Assembly: GCA_016946835.1 (NCBI GenBank)
Contig: JACVTC010000059.1
Span: forward strand, 470,001-534,000
Reading direction: 5' to 3'
Origin: Neocallimastix lanati (nom. inval.)
Lineage: Eukaryota > Neocallimastigomycota > Neocallimastigomycetes > Neocallimastigales > Neocallimastigaceae
DNA: 64,000 bases
The notes beneath the pieces were generated by a model. That model made no database searches. It worked only from the letters and a program-made list of their open reading frames with translations, and was not told the DNA's origin. Shown here piece after piece: positions 27,201-35,135 of this stretch. A program made the translations under genes and the position numbers. Positions within the stretch are counted from its first letter, which is position 1; the number at the start of each line of letters is the position of its first letter.

Positions 27201-28222
27201 TGGATTCTTCCACGACTTTTTCCAACTGTTTCATATTCACCAGGTAATTTATCAAAATACTGCTTAGTAACGATGCTTAGGTTACTACAAGAATCAATTA
27301 AAAGTTTTCCTAGTACTCCGTCAACACTTGCATCAACCATTGCTAAGTCTTCTTCGGCTACTTCATTACTTTTACTTATGTAGCTATGGTCATAGTTATT
27401 TACTAATAAAGTTCGTGCTATTACATTGTCTACAGTTCCAATTATTTTAGACTTTTCTAACTTTAAACCTTGAGTTAATTGTGAACGAATTTTAGGACAT
27501 GCATTCAAGAGTTGACCTATCGTAATACTGGATTTAAGATTATTTAAATCATCCATAATATTGTAAGGTTCTTTATTATTCATCATTTTGATATTCCTTT
27601 TTACTAATTGAGTATTTCCATTATTAGTTTCCTTAGTTTTTGTTGAAATTAATTTTTCCAAAGTATTAGTTTTATTTTGTTGATTATCTTTATTCATTTC
27701 TAGATCTTCTATTTCATTATCGATTACAAGTATATCTTCAGATTCAACTTTTTCCTTTCCTTTTGATGAATAATTGTTGTTTTCTTCTTTACTTTCTCTT
27801 ACTCTTGTCATATTTCTTAATTCCTTTTCTTTTTGTTTTTCTTTGTTAATATTTGGTTGAGTTAAAATTGAAGGAAGTATTTGATTTTTATAAACTTTAT
27901 TTGGTTTATTATGCAGCTCATTTTCTTTCTTCTTTCTTAAAGCAGGAGTTGCAAAAGGACGTGGATTATCTTTTAAACTTTTATGTACTTTCTTGGAATT
28001 ATTTTCTTCTTTTTCGCTGTTATTATCCTTCATTTTTCTTTTTACAGCATTTATAATGATATCATCCTCACTTTCAGTTGTGTCACTAAAATCAGATTCT
28101 TCAGATTCTTCGTTAAAGGAATTATTATCAATTGGAGTATTCTTAGTAAAAGTATTATTTTGTAAATTATTTAATGAAGCTATTGTTTTGTCATTGGGAG
28201 TGCTTCTGCTCCCATTTAGAAG
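24218..28222 (-). CDS. pol: Pol polyprotein (protease, RT, RNase H, integrase) made by -1 frameshift from gag
   Basis: The pol frame is open from the slippery site (28222) for 63 codons before its first ATG at 28033, then for 1271 more. Numbering below starts at that Met. Asp247 lies in LLIDSCSN, the retropepsin-like active site; DSC replaces the usual DTG/DSG. Reverse transcriptase follows at about 435-620 with VFIDDV (Asp598/Asp599). RNase H has Asp745 in RTDASYNG. Integrase has an HHCC zinc site around 915-960 (HEGYYKTYQRLKKNF, CEKC) and a DD35E core: Asp997, Asp1056 in TTDNG and Glu1092, exactly 35 residues apart. The end has a GPF-containing module (EPYYNGPFKI). The N-terminal 230 residues are Lys/Asn/Glu-rich. 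The pol frame closes about 33 nt upstream of the slip site, so there is no other obvious start than frameshifting, unless the ATG at 28033 is used internally. Confidence 0.93.
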   Translation of the reverse strand, partial: LLNGSRSTPNDKTIASLNNLQNNTFTKNTPIDNNSFNEESEESDFSDTTESEDDIIINAVKRKMKDNNSEKEENNSKKVHKSLKDNPRPFATPALRKKKENELHNKPNKVYKNQILPSILTQPNINKEKQKEKELRNMTRVRESKEENNNYSSKGKEKVESEDILVIDNEIEDLEMNKDNQQNKTNTLEKLISTKTKETNNGNTQLVKRNIKMMNNKEPYNIMDDLNNLKSSITIGQLLNACPKIRSQLTQGLKLEKSKIIGTVDNVIARTLLVNNYDHSYISKSNEVAEEDLAMVDASVDGVLGKLLIDSCSNLSIVTKQYFDKLPGEYETVGKSRGRIQLATQDEEYSEGIIVRLPVKINNYEFNADFRIIEKEDSFYDMLINFKTQIDHCLFIHPTLNSLCKLLSESEYEEIAKINNQYYDEESIICTIRKVKETNNEKEIIKELTPMEFIESDEFLSTLNKDYKEQIIKILKEMIDIVATSTEELTPSKLSPHKIRLKANAKPVKLRSYRLTKLKSDILKEELTKLIKKGLIEPSCSEWSSPVVLILKHNGKWRLCIDYRKVNDMTEKDSYSVPYIDEIFDSLGGSKIFTTLDLFSGFHQILMDEESVEVTTFTTKFGNYQFKVMPFGLTGAPSTFQREMNKILFPFIGEFVYVFIDDVLIYSKSIEEHLIHIKQVLEVFKENKLKINIEKCHFLQTEVDVLGHKLTTKGLSPMESKITAIKKWEAPSSLHELRSFLGAVGYYRDFIPKYAQITSPLCKLLKKNTKYEWNKEQQESFELLKEKLINAPILKFPSFDKPFIIRTDASYNGIGGVLLQKEEETGKEHPIHFISRSLKKAEKNYGITDLEGTALFYCMTKFKSYIEGNPLPTTIYTDHKPLVGLFKNKEPLNARQTRWCLTASMLGINIKYESGKKNVLADALSRMKSKEERKILLTKITNGNNEELLSKVIKEFINEKFTVIDGEDYFIDNGNYRKLITDENERFKLILEAHNIGHEGYYKTYQRLKKNFYWNHMIKDIKRIVSNCEKCQLNRPQPYPEPTENHPTKVEGPFVHLGLDIIGPLPKTRNNNQYIIVTVDYFTKWVEAEPTENITSSDIIKFLINVFARHGVPQVITTDNGVQFTSDMTKIFLDLYDVYVKFIATYHPESNGLTENRNKEIGKLLRLLGRKNQDWDEVLPSALWALRTTKNTATGHSSFELVYGREDQQPYDIAIRTIENAGKSYDEILMEKFVRHYQWTREACENVKNANKYWATRREEQISMKKGKELKAGDLVLVRNFSRTKLEPYYNGPFKILKIQFNTATLIDQKTGKQLDRNVHFKNLVKFNSAYREA

Positions 28223-28228
28223 TTTAAA
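28176..28228 (-). promoter_or_regulatory. -1 programmed frameshift site with H-type pseudoknot
   Basis: In gag frame the RNA reads UCU UUA AAC UUC UAA, so the heptamer U UUA AAC (28228-28222) is in the correct phase. Slipping back one base enters the open pol frame. Seven spacer bases follow. Then comes stem 1 UGGGAG (28214-28209) with CUCCCA (28200-28195). The 8-base loop between (28208-28201) contains GAAGC, which can pair with GCUUC at 28180-28176. This gives an H-type pseudoknot with a 6-bp stem 1, 5-bp stem 2 and a 14-base loop 3. The gag stop codon lies within the spacer. Confidence 0.85.
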
Positions 28229-29127
28229 GACTTTTTGGAATATATTTCTTTTTTATTTTTTTCCATAATCTTATTTAATTGAGGGCAATAATATGAGTAA
28301 TGACCTTCTTCCTTACAGAAGAAGCAAGTTTTAACGGATAAATTTCTCATTTTCTGGGTTGATTCTTCTATAATATCTTGAGGTTTCGGTTTATTATTTG
28401 TTTGATTTGTTTGGAAAGTTTCGTTTCTTCTTTTAGGATAAAGTCTTGAAGTAGTACTGTTTTGATTATTTTGATTATGTTGGGAATTATTAACATTATA
28501 GGTATTAATATTATTGTTCCTTACAGAAAGTCTATCTACTTTCTCGGCAATTTTGAAAGCTTTATCCATACTTATATCATCTTTAAGGGATAATTTCTTC
28601 CAGGCTTCATAATTATTTTGAATAGAATCAATATAATCTAGTACACCAATGCGCTTTCTTCTCTTTTTATCAAGTTTAGTGTACAAAGTTCTATATCTTA
28701 CATTAAAGTCTTTAATCTTTTCGTTTCTTTTAATTCGCATTGCACGAAGTTCTTTAAGAAGTAAATTTTGGTCTTCTTTAATACCGTAAAAATTTTCAAG
28801 ACTTGAAATAATTTTTTCAAGGGAAGGAAATTTAATATCATCATCAACATTTTCTTCTTCATCATCATCTTCTTCTTCATCTGATGAATCATCACTTTCA
28901 TCATCACTATCTTCTCCCAAATCTTCAATAACGCGTTGTACTTCACCAGAGCTGGTAAGTAAACAAGCATTAAATATTGTTTCTGGATCTGTAATACCTT
29001 GTATCTTGATCCAAAGTTTTAATTCAGTAGCCCAGGACTTAATATCTAAATTGTCCTTGCTAAGTTTCACAATATCTCTTAATTCTTTTTTCAATTCTTT
29101 AAAGCTCAAAGTTGTTTCCTTGGACAT
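28216..29127 (-). CDS. gag: Gag nucleocapsid/capsid protein
   Basis: 303 aa if it starts at the ATG at 29127 (MSKETTLSFKELKKEL). An in-frame ATG 22 codons upstream gives a hydrophobic, unlikely N-terminus. The capsid-like part (residues about 10-210) includes a very acidic Asp/Glu/Ser stretch near 70-100 and a retrotransposon-Gag-like helix region with LLLKELRAMRIKRNEKIKDF. An Asn/Gln-rich linker leads to one CCHC zinc knuckle (CFFCKEEGHYSYYC, near residues 275-288) that would bind the element's RNA. It stops at UAA two codons after the slippery heptamer. It is expected to form the cytoplasmic virus-like particle. Confidence 0.92.
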   Translation of the reverse strand: MSKETTLSFKELKKELRDIVKLSKDNLDIKSWATELKLWIKIQGITDPETIFNACLLTSSGEVQRVIEDLGEDSDDESDDSSDEEEDDDEEENVDDDIKFPSLEKIISSLENFYGIKEDQNLLLKELRAMRIKRNEKIKDFNVRYRTLYTKLDKKRRKRIGVLDYIDSIQNNYEAWKKLSLKDDISMDKAFKIAEKVDRLSVRNNNINTYNVNNSQHNQNNQNSTTSRLYPKRRNETFQTNQTNNKPKPQDIIEESTQKMRNLSVKTCFFCKEEGHYSYYCPQLNKIMEKNKKEIYSKKSLNF

Positions 29128-30500
29128 TTTGTTTAAATATTTCTTGTTGTATATTAATGAGGTGATTAAATAAGAATAAATTTGGAAATACAACTTTAAA
29201 AATATAATTTAATAGGTAATTTAATATCGAATCAATTTTTAAAACAATATATTTTAGTAACTTTTGAAAATAATAATTTTATTTGCTTTCTTTAGTAGAT
29301 ATAAGCTCGAAATCCTTATCGACAACTTAGTAGAAATTATAAAGCACGAGGTTCTTTTCGACTACTTTATTAAGAATAATTTTTAAGTTCGAAATCTTTA
29401 TCGACAACTCAATAGAATAATTTTAAGTTCGAAATCTTTATCGACAACTCAATAGAATATTTTTCAAGCTCGAAACCTTTATCGACCACTTGAATTTTGT
29501 AATTTAGTATATTTGTAGTAATAAATTTAGAAGCAAAGTTTTATTTATTATTTTCACCTTTCAAAAATTTTTCTTTTTAAACGATAAATATTGTATTGTT
29601 ATAGCTAATAAAATTATTAATTAATTATAATTATTAAATACAAAAAAATAATCTTTATTGTCGTACAATCTGATAGTACACACTGTCTGACGTGCAGCTT
29701 ACCTAATGGTGTCATGCCACGCGTGTGCCACGATTACTATATTCAATATAAAATATAGCAGTTCAGAGCCTACTAGCCCAATTACTATGTAGGATAAACT
29801 TAATCCGATAATCTATGTACGGAATAAAAAAAAAAATTTTAAAAGTATTCAATAATATTTTTATTAACTAATAAAAATTAACTAAAAACACAATATTTTC
29901 AAGTAAATTAAGATTCTTTTACAGGAATTATTAAACAAATAAAGTATCAGTAATAAAAAAAAATAAAAAAAATTTAAATGGCGAAGTTAGCCAAAGTCTG
30001 ATACTTTATATAATAAAGTGCCTTATAACTAGCACAAAGAAAAGTAAAAAAAAATATATATAAAAAAAAAACAATCTTACGCCTTCGGTGACGTAAGCTC
30101 CTTATTCGCCAGTGCTTGGAAAGTACCCGCACCTTCGTGTGTTGAAACGTTGAAGGCTGAACTATTATTACCGGGTCGGTAACCAAATACCTTCGTCTAC
30201 TTTCCAATTAATCTCCAAATTAACTACTATTCAATAACCTACTATGAATAGAGTTAATTTGTTGCTATCTGAGAATACACTGTGTATGAGCTCTATCCGC
30301 TCCTTGTTATAATTTTACAAAATTTGTTTTTTTAGAATCTTAATTTTACTTATTTAAAAAAAATTTTTTTTTTTTTATATATATATATCAAACAAGCGCC
30401 ATAGGTTAATCAAAGGATTAACGACTTACTTGTTTATCAATATAAAATAAAAAAAAATTAAAAAAAAAATCTATGTTATTTACTATTATTTCTATTTAAT
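29128..30500 (-). other. Long leader of the retrotransposon with a tandem array and a small ORF
   Basis: About 1.37 kb separates the primer-binding site from gag. It contains a tandem array (29296-29500) next to gag, patches of higher G+C (29660-29830 and 30080-30300) that could fold, and a 77-codon minus-strand frame at 29974-30207 that resembles nothing I know and may be chance. Possible roles are packaging or translation control; none is demonstrated. Confidence 0.6.
29296..29500 (-). repeat. Degenerate tandem repeats of about 48 bp in the leader
   Basis: The + strand core (AAG(T/C)TCGAAATC(T/C)TTATCGACAACT) occurs about five times between 29296 and 29500, two copies being identical. Each unit contains the short self-complementary TCGA twice. 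It lies just upstream of gag in element sense. Confidence 0.85.
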
Positions 30501-30518
30501 TCCCCGATATCTCCACCA
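30501..30518 (-). promoter_or_regulatory. tRNA primer-binding site (PBS)
   Basis: In element sense the 18 bases TGGTGGAGATATCGGGGA start six bases after the 5' LTR. Their complement, TCCCCGATATCTCCACCA, has the form of a tRNA 3' end: CCA, discriminator A, a 7-base acceptor strand and T-stem. Minus-strand DNA synthesis would start here. The cognate tRNA (5' end GGAGATA) is not in this window, so its amino acid is not assigned. Confidence 0.8.
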
Positions 30519-30524
30519 TATAAA

Positions 30525-30849
30525 TGTTAAGGTTTTAGAGAATTAAATAAAAATAAAGTAAGGAAACACAAATTTTATTTATTTATTTATTATTTTTATT
30601 TATAAATTTATTTGATTTTATTTTATTTTATTTTATTTTATTTGATGATATTTAAAAATTAGTAGCAAAATTTACAACTATTTATACTTTTTTTTTCAAG
30701 GCATAAAAGTTGTTCTTGCCACTAAATTACATTTTATTATTATTTTTCTTTTTATATATAAAAACTATTAAATTTAAATTGATTTTTATAATCAATTATA
30801 TAAAATTTAATTATAACAATATAAATAAAATACATTTATAATATTAATA

Positions 30850-30898
<49 letters not shown>

Positions 30899-31385
30899 CT
30901 ATCTAAAATATTACTAATAAGAATTTATTTAATTGGCTAAAATTTTTATTACAATCTGTTAAAATATTCAAATAAAAATAAAAATACTATTCTAATATAA
31001 AGGTTTTTAATAAAATAAAATATTTTTCAATATAAAATAAAACATTTCGATATAAAATTTTATAATAAAAGTTAAAATATAATATATAAATTTTTAATTA
31101 TCAATATATAAAAATATTATTAATACAAATTTTCATTATTAATATAAAAATAAAAAAATAAGATTTATTATTAATATTGTTAATATAAGTTTTAAATATA
31201 TAAAAATATTACTATTAATATAAGATTTAATATAAAAATTATAAAGTTTAATATAATTTTTGATCTAATTTTTAATCTTTGAATTTAAAAATTTATTAAA
31301 GTACAAAAATAATAATGTACACATAATGTATTAGAAATAAATCGTAGATTTAATTAAGAATGCATTATTTAGTACATTCTTATCA
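30525..31385 (-). repeat. Right LTR (5' LTR of the element), 861 bp
   Basis: Direct repeat of 23338-24199 with TG...CA ends. The only difference seen is a T-run of 40 instead of 41. It would carry the element's promoter on the minus strand. Confidence 0.95.
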
Positions 31386-31401
31386 TTAATAGAACAATTA
31401 T
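31386..31401. repeat. 5' target duplication of the SINE (16 bp), its first four bases also the LTR element's right TTAA
   Basis: TTAATAGAACAATTAT here and at 31856-31871 is identical. TTAA (31386-31389) is at the same time the right target duplication of the LTR element. Confidence 0.92.
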
Positions 31402-31855
31402 GCCATGTTGGTCCAGTCGGTTAGGACGATACAGGTCACTGTAGAGGGCGGGGTTCGAATCCTCGGCATGGCACCAAATAATCGGATGAGGTTTCTATCC
31501 TGGGATATCATGAGACCACACGTGATGTCCATAAGGCTTTCCCTCAGATGATTATTTCACCCAACCCTGATACTACGCTTTGAATTGAAGCATAGACCTT
31601 GATGATTGTAAAATTTCCAATCGCCAATGATTACACCCACTAGGGAGGAGTTAATGGTTCCGTTCTGATGCTCGTGGTCATTAGAGATATATGTAGGAAC
31701 GTTAGGAATGCATCTCCGGGCAGTGTGTAACGACGATTGAGAGCGGCGAAGCTGATACAGTATGCCAATAACTCATCACCTTACAGTTAATTAATAACTG
31801 TATGGCCATATGGGAGATGGGTACCCATATGTGCAAGTCTATGTTTTTTTTTTTG
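31402..31855 (+). mobile_element. tRNA-derived SINE, full length, poly-T-tailed
   Basis: The head (31402-31476) folds as a tRNA. The acceptor pairs GCCATGT with GCATGGC, followed by A and an encoded CCA. The D-arm is GTCC/GGAC with GG in the loop, and the T-arm is CGGGG-TTCGAAT-CCTCG. The anticodon arm is damaged (stem around a 4-base loop), so it is no working tRNA. Pol III box A (about 31408-31420) and box B (GGTTCGAATCC, 31452-31462) are excellent. The tRNA-unrelated body contains strong hairpins, including 31782-31802 (TACAGTTA/TAACTGTA) and 31807-31831 (CATATGGG/CCCATATG). It ends in a T-run plus G. Perfect 16-bp target duplications flank it, so mobilisation by LINE-type target-primed reverse transcription is inferred. 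Confidence 0.92.
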
Positions 31856-31871
31856 TTAATAGAACAATTAT
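31856..31871. repeat. 3' target duplication of the SINE (16 bp)
   Basis: Identical to 31386-31401. Confidence 0.92.
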
Positions 31872-32278
31872 ATAAAAATTTGAATTATAAATTATTATTT
31901 TAGGAAAATTAAAAATTAAATTATAATATATATATATAAATGTATATGTATATAAATGATAGATACATAAGTATCAGTAATAAGTTGTAATAGTATAGAT
32001 TAATTAAACAATTATTTTACAAATAAGTTATTTTACTCTTTGTATATATAATACATAATAGTCCCTTTTCAATAGACAATTCTTGACACTGGAAGAATAG
32101 AATAAAGTGAAACAAAGAAGGAATATTGATAAATATGATAAAAAGTCTAATTAAGCTTTCATAAGAATTAAGAAAATGGTTTATCTTTTTATTTATCATA
32201 TATTTAATTATCACTGAGGATTTATTGTAAGAAGAAAGAGTATTTTTAATTTTGCCATACTAATTAGAAATACTTTTA

Positions 32279-32325
<47 letters not shown>

Positions 32326-32480
32326 TTATATCTATGTGAAACTTTTTTTTTAAACTAGGAATAAATTTTATTTAATTTTTTTTTTTTTTTTGGAATAAAC
32401 TTTATATATTAATATATATATATATATATATATAAATATGTGAAATATGTGAAAATAAAATACATGGAATATTTTATATA
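31872..32480. other. A+T-rich region without recognisable gene
   Basis: Holds a T-run of more than 40 bases (32282-32323) and a second T-run near 32378. A 65-codon minus-strand frame at 32017-32214 has no recognisable character. Confidence 0.5.
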
Positions 32481-32489
32481 AATATTAAA

Positions 32490-32700
32490 AAACTACATTT
32501 TGACCTCTAACTTTTTCCATTCATCGATGATAATTCCATGTAGATAAAAAATTATCACTCGAGTTAGTATTAGAATTTCTTCTTTGCCTTATTGTTTCGA
32601 CATCGATACTATTGATAACGATAGGTCTAACGATATTCATATTGATTAAAGTTTAAAAACCACTAATCACAACAGGTATAATATTAGTAAGGAATTTTGT
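32490..32700 (-). pseudogene. Short decayed coding fragment
   Basis: On the minus strand one frame reads protein-like sequence (NIVRPIVINSIDVETIRQRR, then SDNFLSTWNYH) with a stop after it. Composition is less A+T-rich than the flanks. It lies just beyond the end of repeat R copy 2 and may belong to the same degraded element. Family unknown. Confidence 0.35.
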
Positions 32701-32789
32701 ATAGGATATTGCCTGTTGAGTATTGTTAAATTATATTAATGTATAATTTTTTTTTTTTTAATTTTTTTTTTACTTTTTTTTTTAATTTA

Positions 32790-33367
32790 AAAACAAACAA
32801 TTAATAAAAAAAAATAAATATCACTTGTCCAAATAGAACATAATAATATTTAAAATAATAACATGAAATAAAAAGTAATATTCAAAAATAAAGAGTATAA
32901 ATAAATTCAGAAAAAAAAAAAGAAAAAAAGTTCATAGGTAACAAACCTCATCTCTAAGATTTTATAAGATTTCTTTTTAAAAAAGAAATACCTATTCCGG
33001 ATTACGGTTTAAATTGACTATATGAAAGAAATTATGGCTTTTTTTTCCTTCCGAGGCATTGGCCTCTGCTGCTAGCCTGTCTTAATACATTTTCATTATT
33101 GATGCTTCTAGGTTAGTTTGCGCCTATACCGTCGGAATAGCAATCCTTATCGAGTTCTAGTCCTAAGCATAATTTCTGTAAAGAGAGCTGCAGATCGCAT
33201 CAAGAATGGCGTTTTAGAATAATCGCCAGAAATGATTTTGCTATTAAACAAAAACATTCCATTCCTTTTTTATAACTTAAATCTATAATGTAATCATCTC
33301 TTCCACCGAGAAAAAAGTTATATAATATATGTACCACGTCACATATATATTTATACACTCACTAATA
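32790..33367 (-). repeat. Dispersed repeat 'R', copy 2 (inverted relative to copy 1)
   Basis: The reverse complement matches 12205-12860 block by block: GACGTGGTAC, GGAAGAGATGA, GGCGATTATTCTAAAACGCC, AGAAATTATGC, TTTGCGC-type and CATAATTTCTTTC blocks, and TTGGACAAGTGATA. It lies just downstream of the second GH11 gene in the same sense. Many indels indicate an old insertion or duplication. Confidence 0.6.
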
Positions 33368-33905
33368 CATATTTTTTTTCTTTCCTTGAAATAATATTGT
33401 AAAGATATCTTTAACCTTTATTATTTAAAAATAATGTTCATAGACCATACCTCTTAATTTTGAATTATTTATATAATTTATATAATTAATATAATATCTT
33501 TATTTATTTTAATATGAAATATAAACTTTCTGAAAAGATTTATAAATTCATATAAATTTAAATTTGACATATTAACAACACAAAAATTATTATAATATCC
33601 TTTTTCTCTTTTTTTTTTTTTAACTTTTAATTTTATTATATAGATTAATTAAAATAGTGATGAACATCACATAATATCAAAAAAAAATTCTTTTATTTAT
33701 TTTACATCTTACATTTTTGAAACAAATTATTACTATATTGAACTTATTAAAAATTTAAAAAAAAATATAAACTATAAAATATAAACTTTTTTTATATATA
33801 AAACAATTTATTATTAAATTTAATTATCTTATTTTTTTTTAATTAAATTAGTGAGGAATACATAGTTTTATAAATAAACTTTTCCACCACATTGATTTAG
33901 GCTTC

Positions 33906-35135
33906 TTACCATTGTCTCCATGGAGCAGCATTATTTTGTGGAGCACCCCAGTTAAAGCCACCATTACCACCCCATGGATTACCACCTTGGTTACCACCCC
34001 ATGGGTTACCACCTTGGTTACCGCCCCATGGATTACCACCTTGATTTCCACCCCATGGGTTACCACCTTGGTTACCACCTTGGTTATTATCCCATGGATT
34101 ACCTCCTTGGTTGCCACCCCATGGATTACCTCCTTGGTTTCCACCCCATGGGTTACCACCTTGATTACCACCTTGGTTATTATCCCATGAATTACCACCT
34201 TGATTACCACCTTGATTACCACCTTGGTTATTATCCCATGGATTACCACCTTGGTTACCTCCCCAGTTGTTCCAACCACCTTGGTTACCTTGATCAGCTG
34301 GTGGAGCTTGTTGTTGACCATTTCCGGCTGGTGGAGCTTGTTGTTGATCATTACCTGCTGGAGCTGGAGCTGGAGCTGGGGCTGCACCACCGCCATTACC
34401 ACCATCACCAATATAAACCTTAGCATATGGGAAATCTGCGGTACCACTGACACCACCATTTCCATTACCTGCTTCTCCTAAAACCTTGGCTTCATGTAAT
34501 TTACCCATAGTCATACCAAGTTTTTCCCATTGATCAAAGTGCGCTGAAATATCAATAGTACCACAATCACGAGCTTGTTGACGAATACTGAAGTATTGTT
34601 TGAAAGTGGTATCACCATCAATAGATGGTCCAGTACGAGTGTTTTCGTAAACAGTGTATTGAGCTCCATCAATGGTGAAAGCACCATGTTTCTTGTTACC
34701 AACCCAATCACCTGGTGGAGATGGACTAAGCCAGTTATCGACAATGTAATATTCAACAAGTGGATTTCTGGTCCAACCATAAACACCTACATATGAATAT
34801 CCAACATTTTGAATGTTTTGCTTTACAAGTTTGAAATCAGCCTTCATACGACCAATTTGAGCTGGGGTCTTTGTACTATCAAAGGAAAGACCACTACGAC
34901 ATAAGTAATCACCAGCATTTTGGAAAGTACAAGAGAAGGAACCATCGGAATAGAAAGTAGCACTATTATTACCACTATCGGCCCATAATTCATAACCAAC
35001 ACCACCAATGCTACCAACCTTGTTACTAGTTTCCTTAACACTTTGACCAGAGTGAGAAGCGGAACTACAGAAACTTTGAGCAAGAGTAGTAGTAGCTAAA
35101 GAAAAAACGACTGGAATTAATTGAGTAAATTTCAT
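33906..35135 (-). CDS. Secreted GH11 endo-1,4-beta-xylanase without CBM1
   Basis: Single-exon gene of 409 aa. The signal peptide (residues 1-20, MKFTQLIPVVFSLATTTLAQ) differs from the other copy. From residue 20 to about 245 the GH11 module is the same protein apart from about two changes (R-S-P to R-N-P near the nucleophile strand, and VYLGD to VYIGD). Catalytic Glu128 and Glu221 are kept. The linker has APAPA/NDQQQAPPA units and GGNQGGNPW repeats mixed with WDNNQGGNQ units. The protein ends FNWGAPQNNAAPWRQW without a binding module. Just past the stop, 33879-33894 contains (minus strand) CAATGTGGTGGA, identical to the CBM1 QCGG codons of the other gene, in another frame. This suggests a CBM1 lost by truncation and frameshift. 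The enzyme should still cleave xylan but lack cellulose targeting. Confidence 0.95.
   Translation of the reverse strand: MKFTQLIPVVFSLATTTLAQSFCSSASHSGQSVKETSNKVGSIGGVGYELWADSGNNSATFYSDGSFSCTFQNAGDYLCRSGLSFDSTKTPAQIGRMKADFKLVKQNIQNVGYSYVGVYGWTRNPLVEYYIVDNWLSPSPPGDWVGNKKHGAFTIDGAQYTVYENTRTGPSIDGDTTFKQYFSIRQQARDCGTIDISAHFDQWEKLGMTMGKLHEAKVLGEAGNGNGGVSGTADFPYAKVYIGDGGNGGGAAPAPAPAPAGNDQQQAPPAGNGQQQAPPADQGNQGGWNNWGGNQGGNPWDNNQGGNQGGNQGGNSWDNNQGGNQGGNPWGGNQGGNPWGGNQGGNPWDNNQGGNQGGNPWGGNQGGNPWGGNQGGNPWGGNQGGNPWGGNGGFNWGAPQNNAAPWRQW

Larger units (their letters stand above)
23338..31385 (-). mobile_element. Complete Ty3/Gypsy-type LTR retrotransposon, 8048 bp, young
   Basis: The element reads on the minus strand: 5' LTR (30525-31385), primer-binding site, leader of about 1.4 kb, gag, pol in the -1 frame, then 3' LTR (23338-24199). 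Pol order is protease, reverse transcriptase, RNase H, integrase, which is the Ty3/Gypsy (Metaviridae-like) order. The integrase ends in a GPY/F-like module without a visible chromodomain. Both LTRs run TG to CA and, as far as I can compare them by eye, differ only in one T-run (41 versus 40). With intact gag and pol this points to a very recent insertion and possible activity. Flanking TTAA is duplicated. The right end abuts a SINE. Confidence 0.93.

Noticed and set aside
29974-30207. 77-codon minus-strand ORF in the retrotransposon leader as an accessory (for example env) gene
   Set aside because: Too short, no signal peptide or recognisable family, and it lies before gag; left as a possible chance frame.
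31402-31476. A functional tRNA gene
   Set aside because: Acceptor, D and T arms fold but the anticodon arm has only a 4-base loop, CCA is encoded, and the sequence continues as a SINE body with target duplications.
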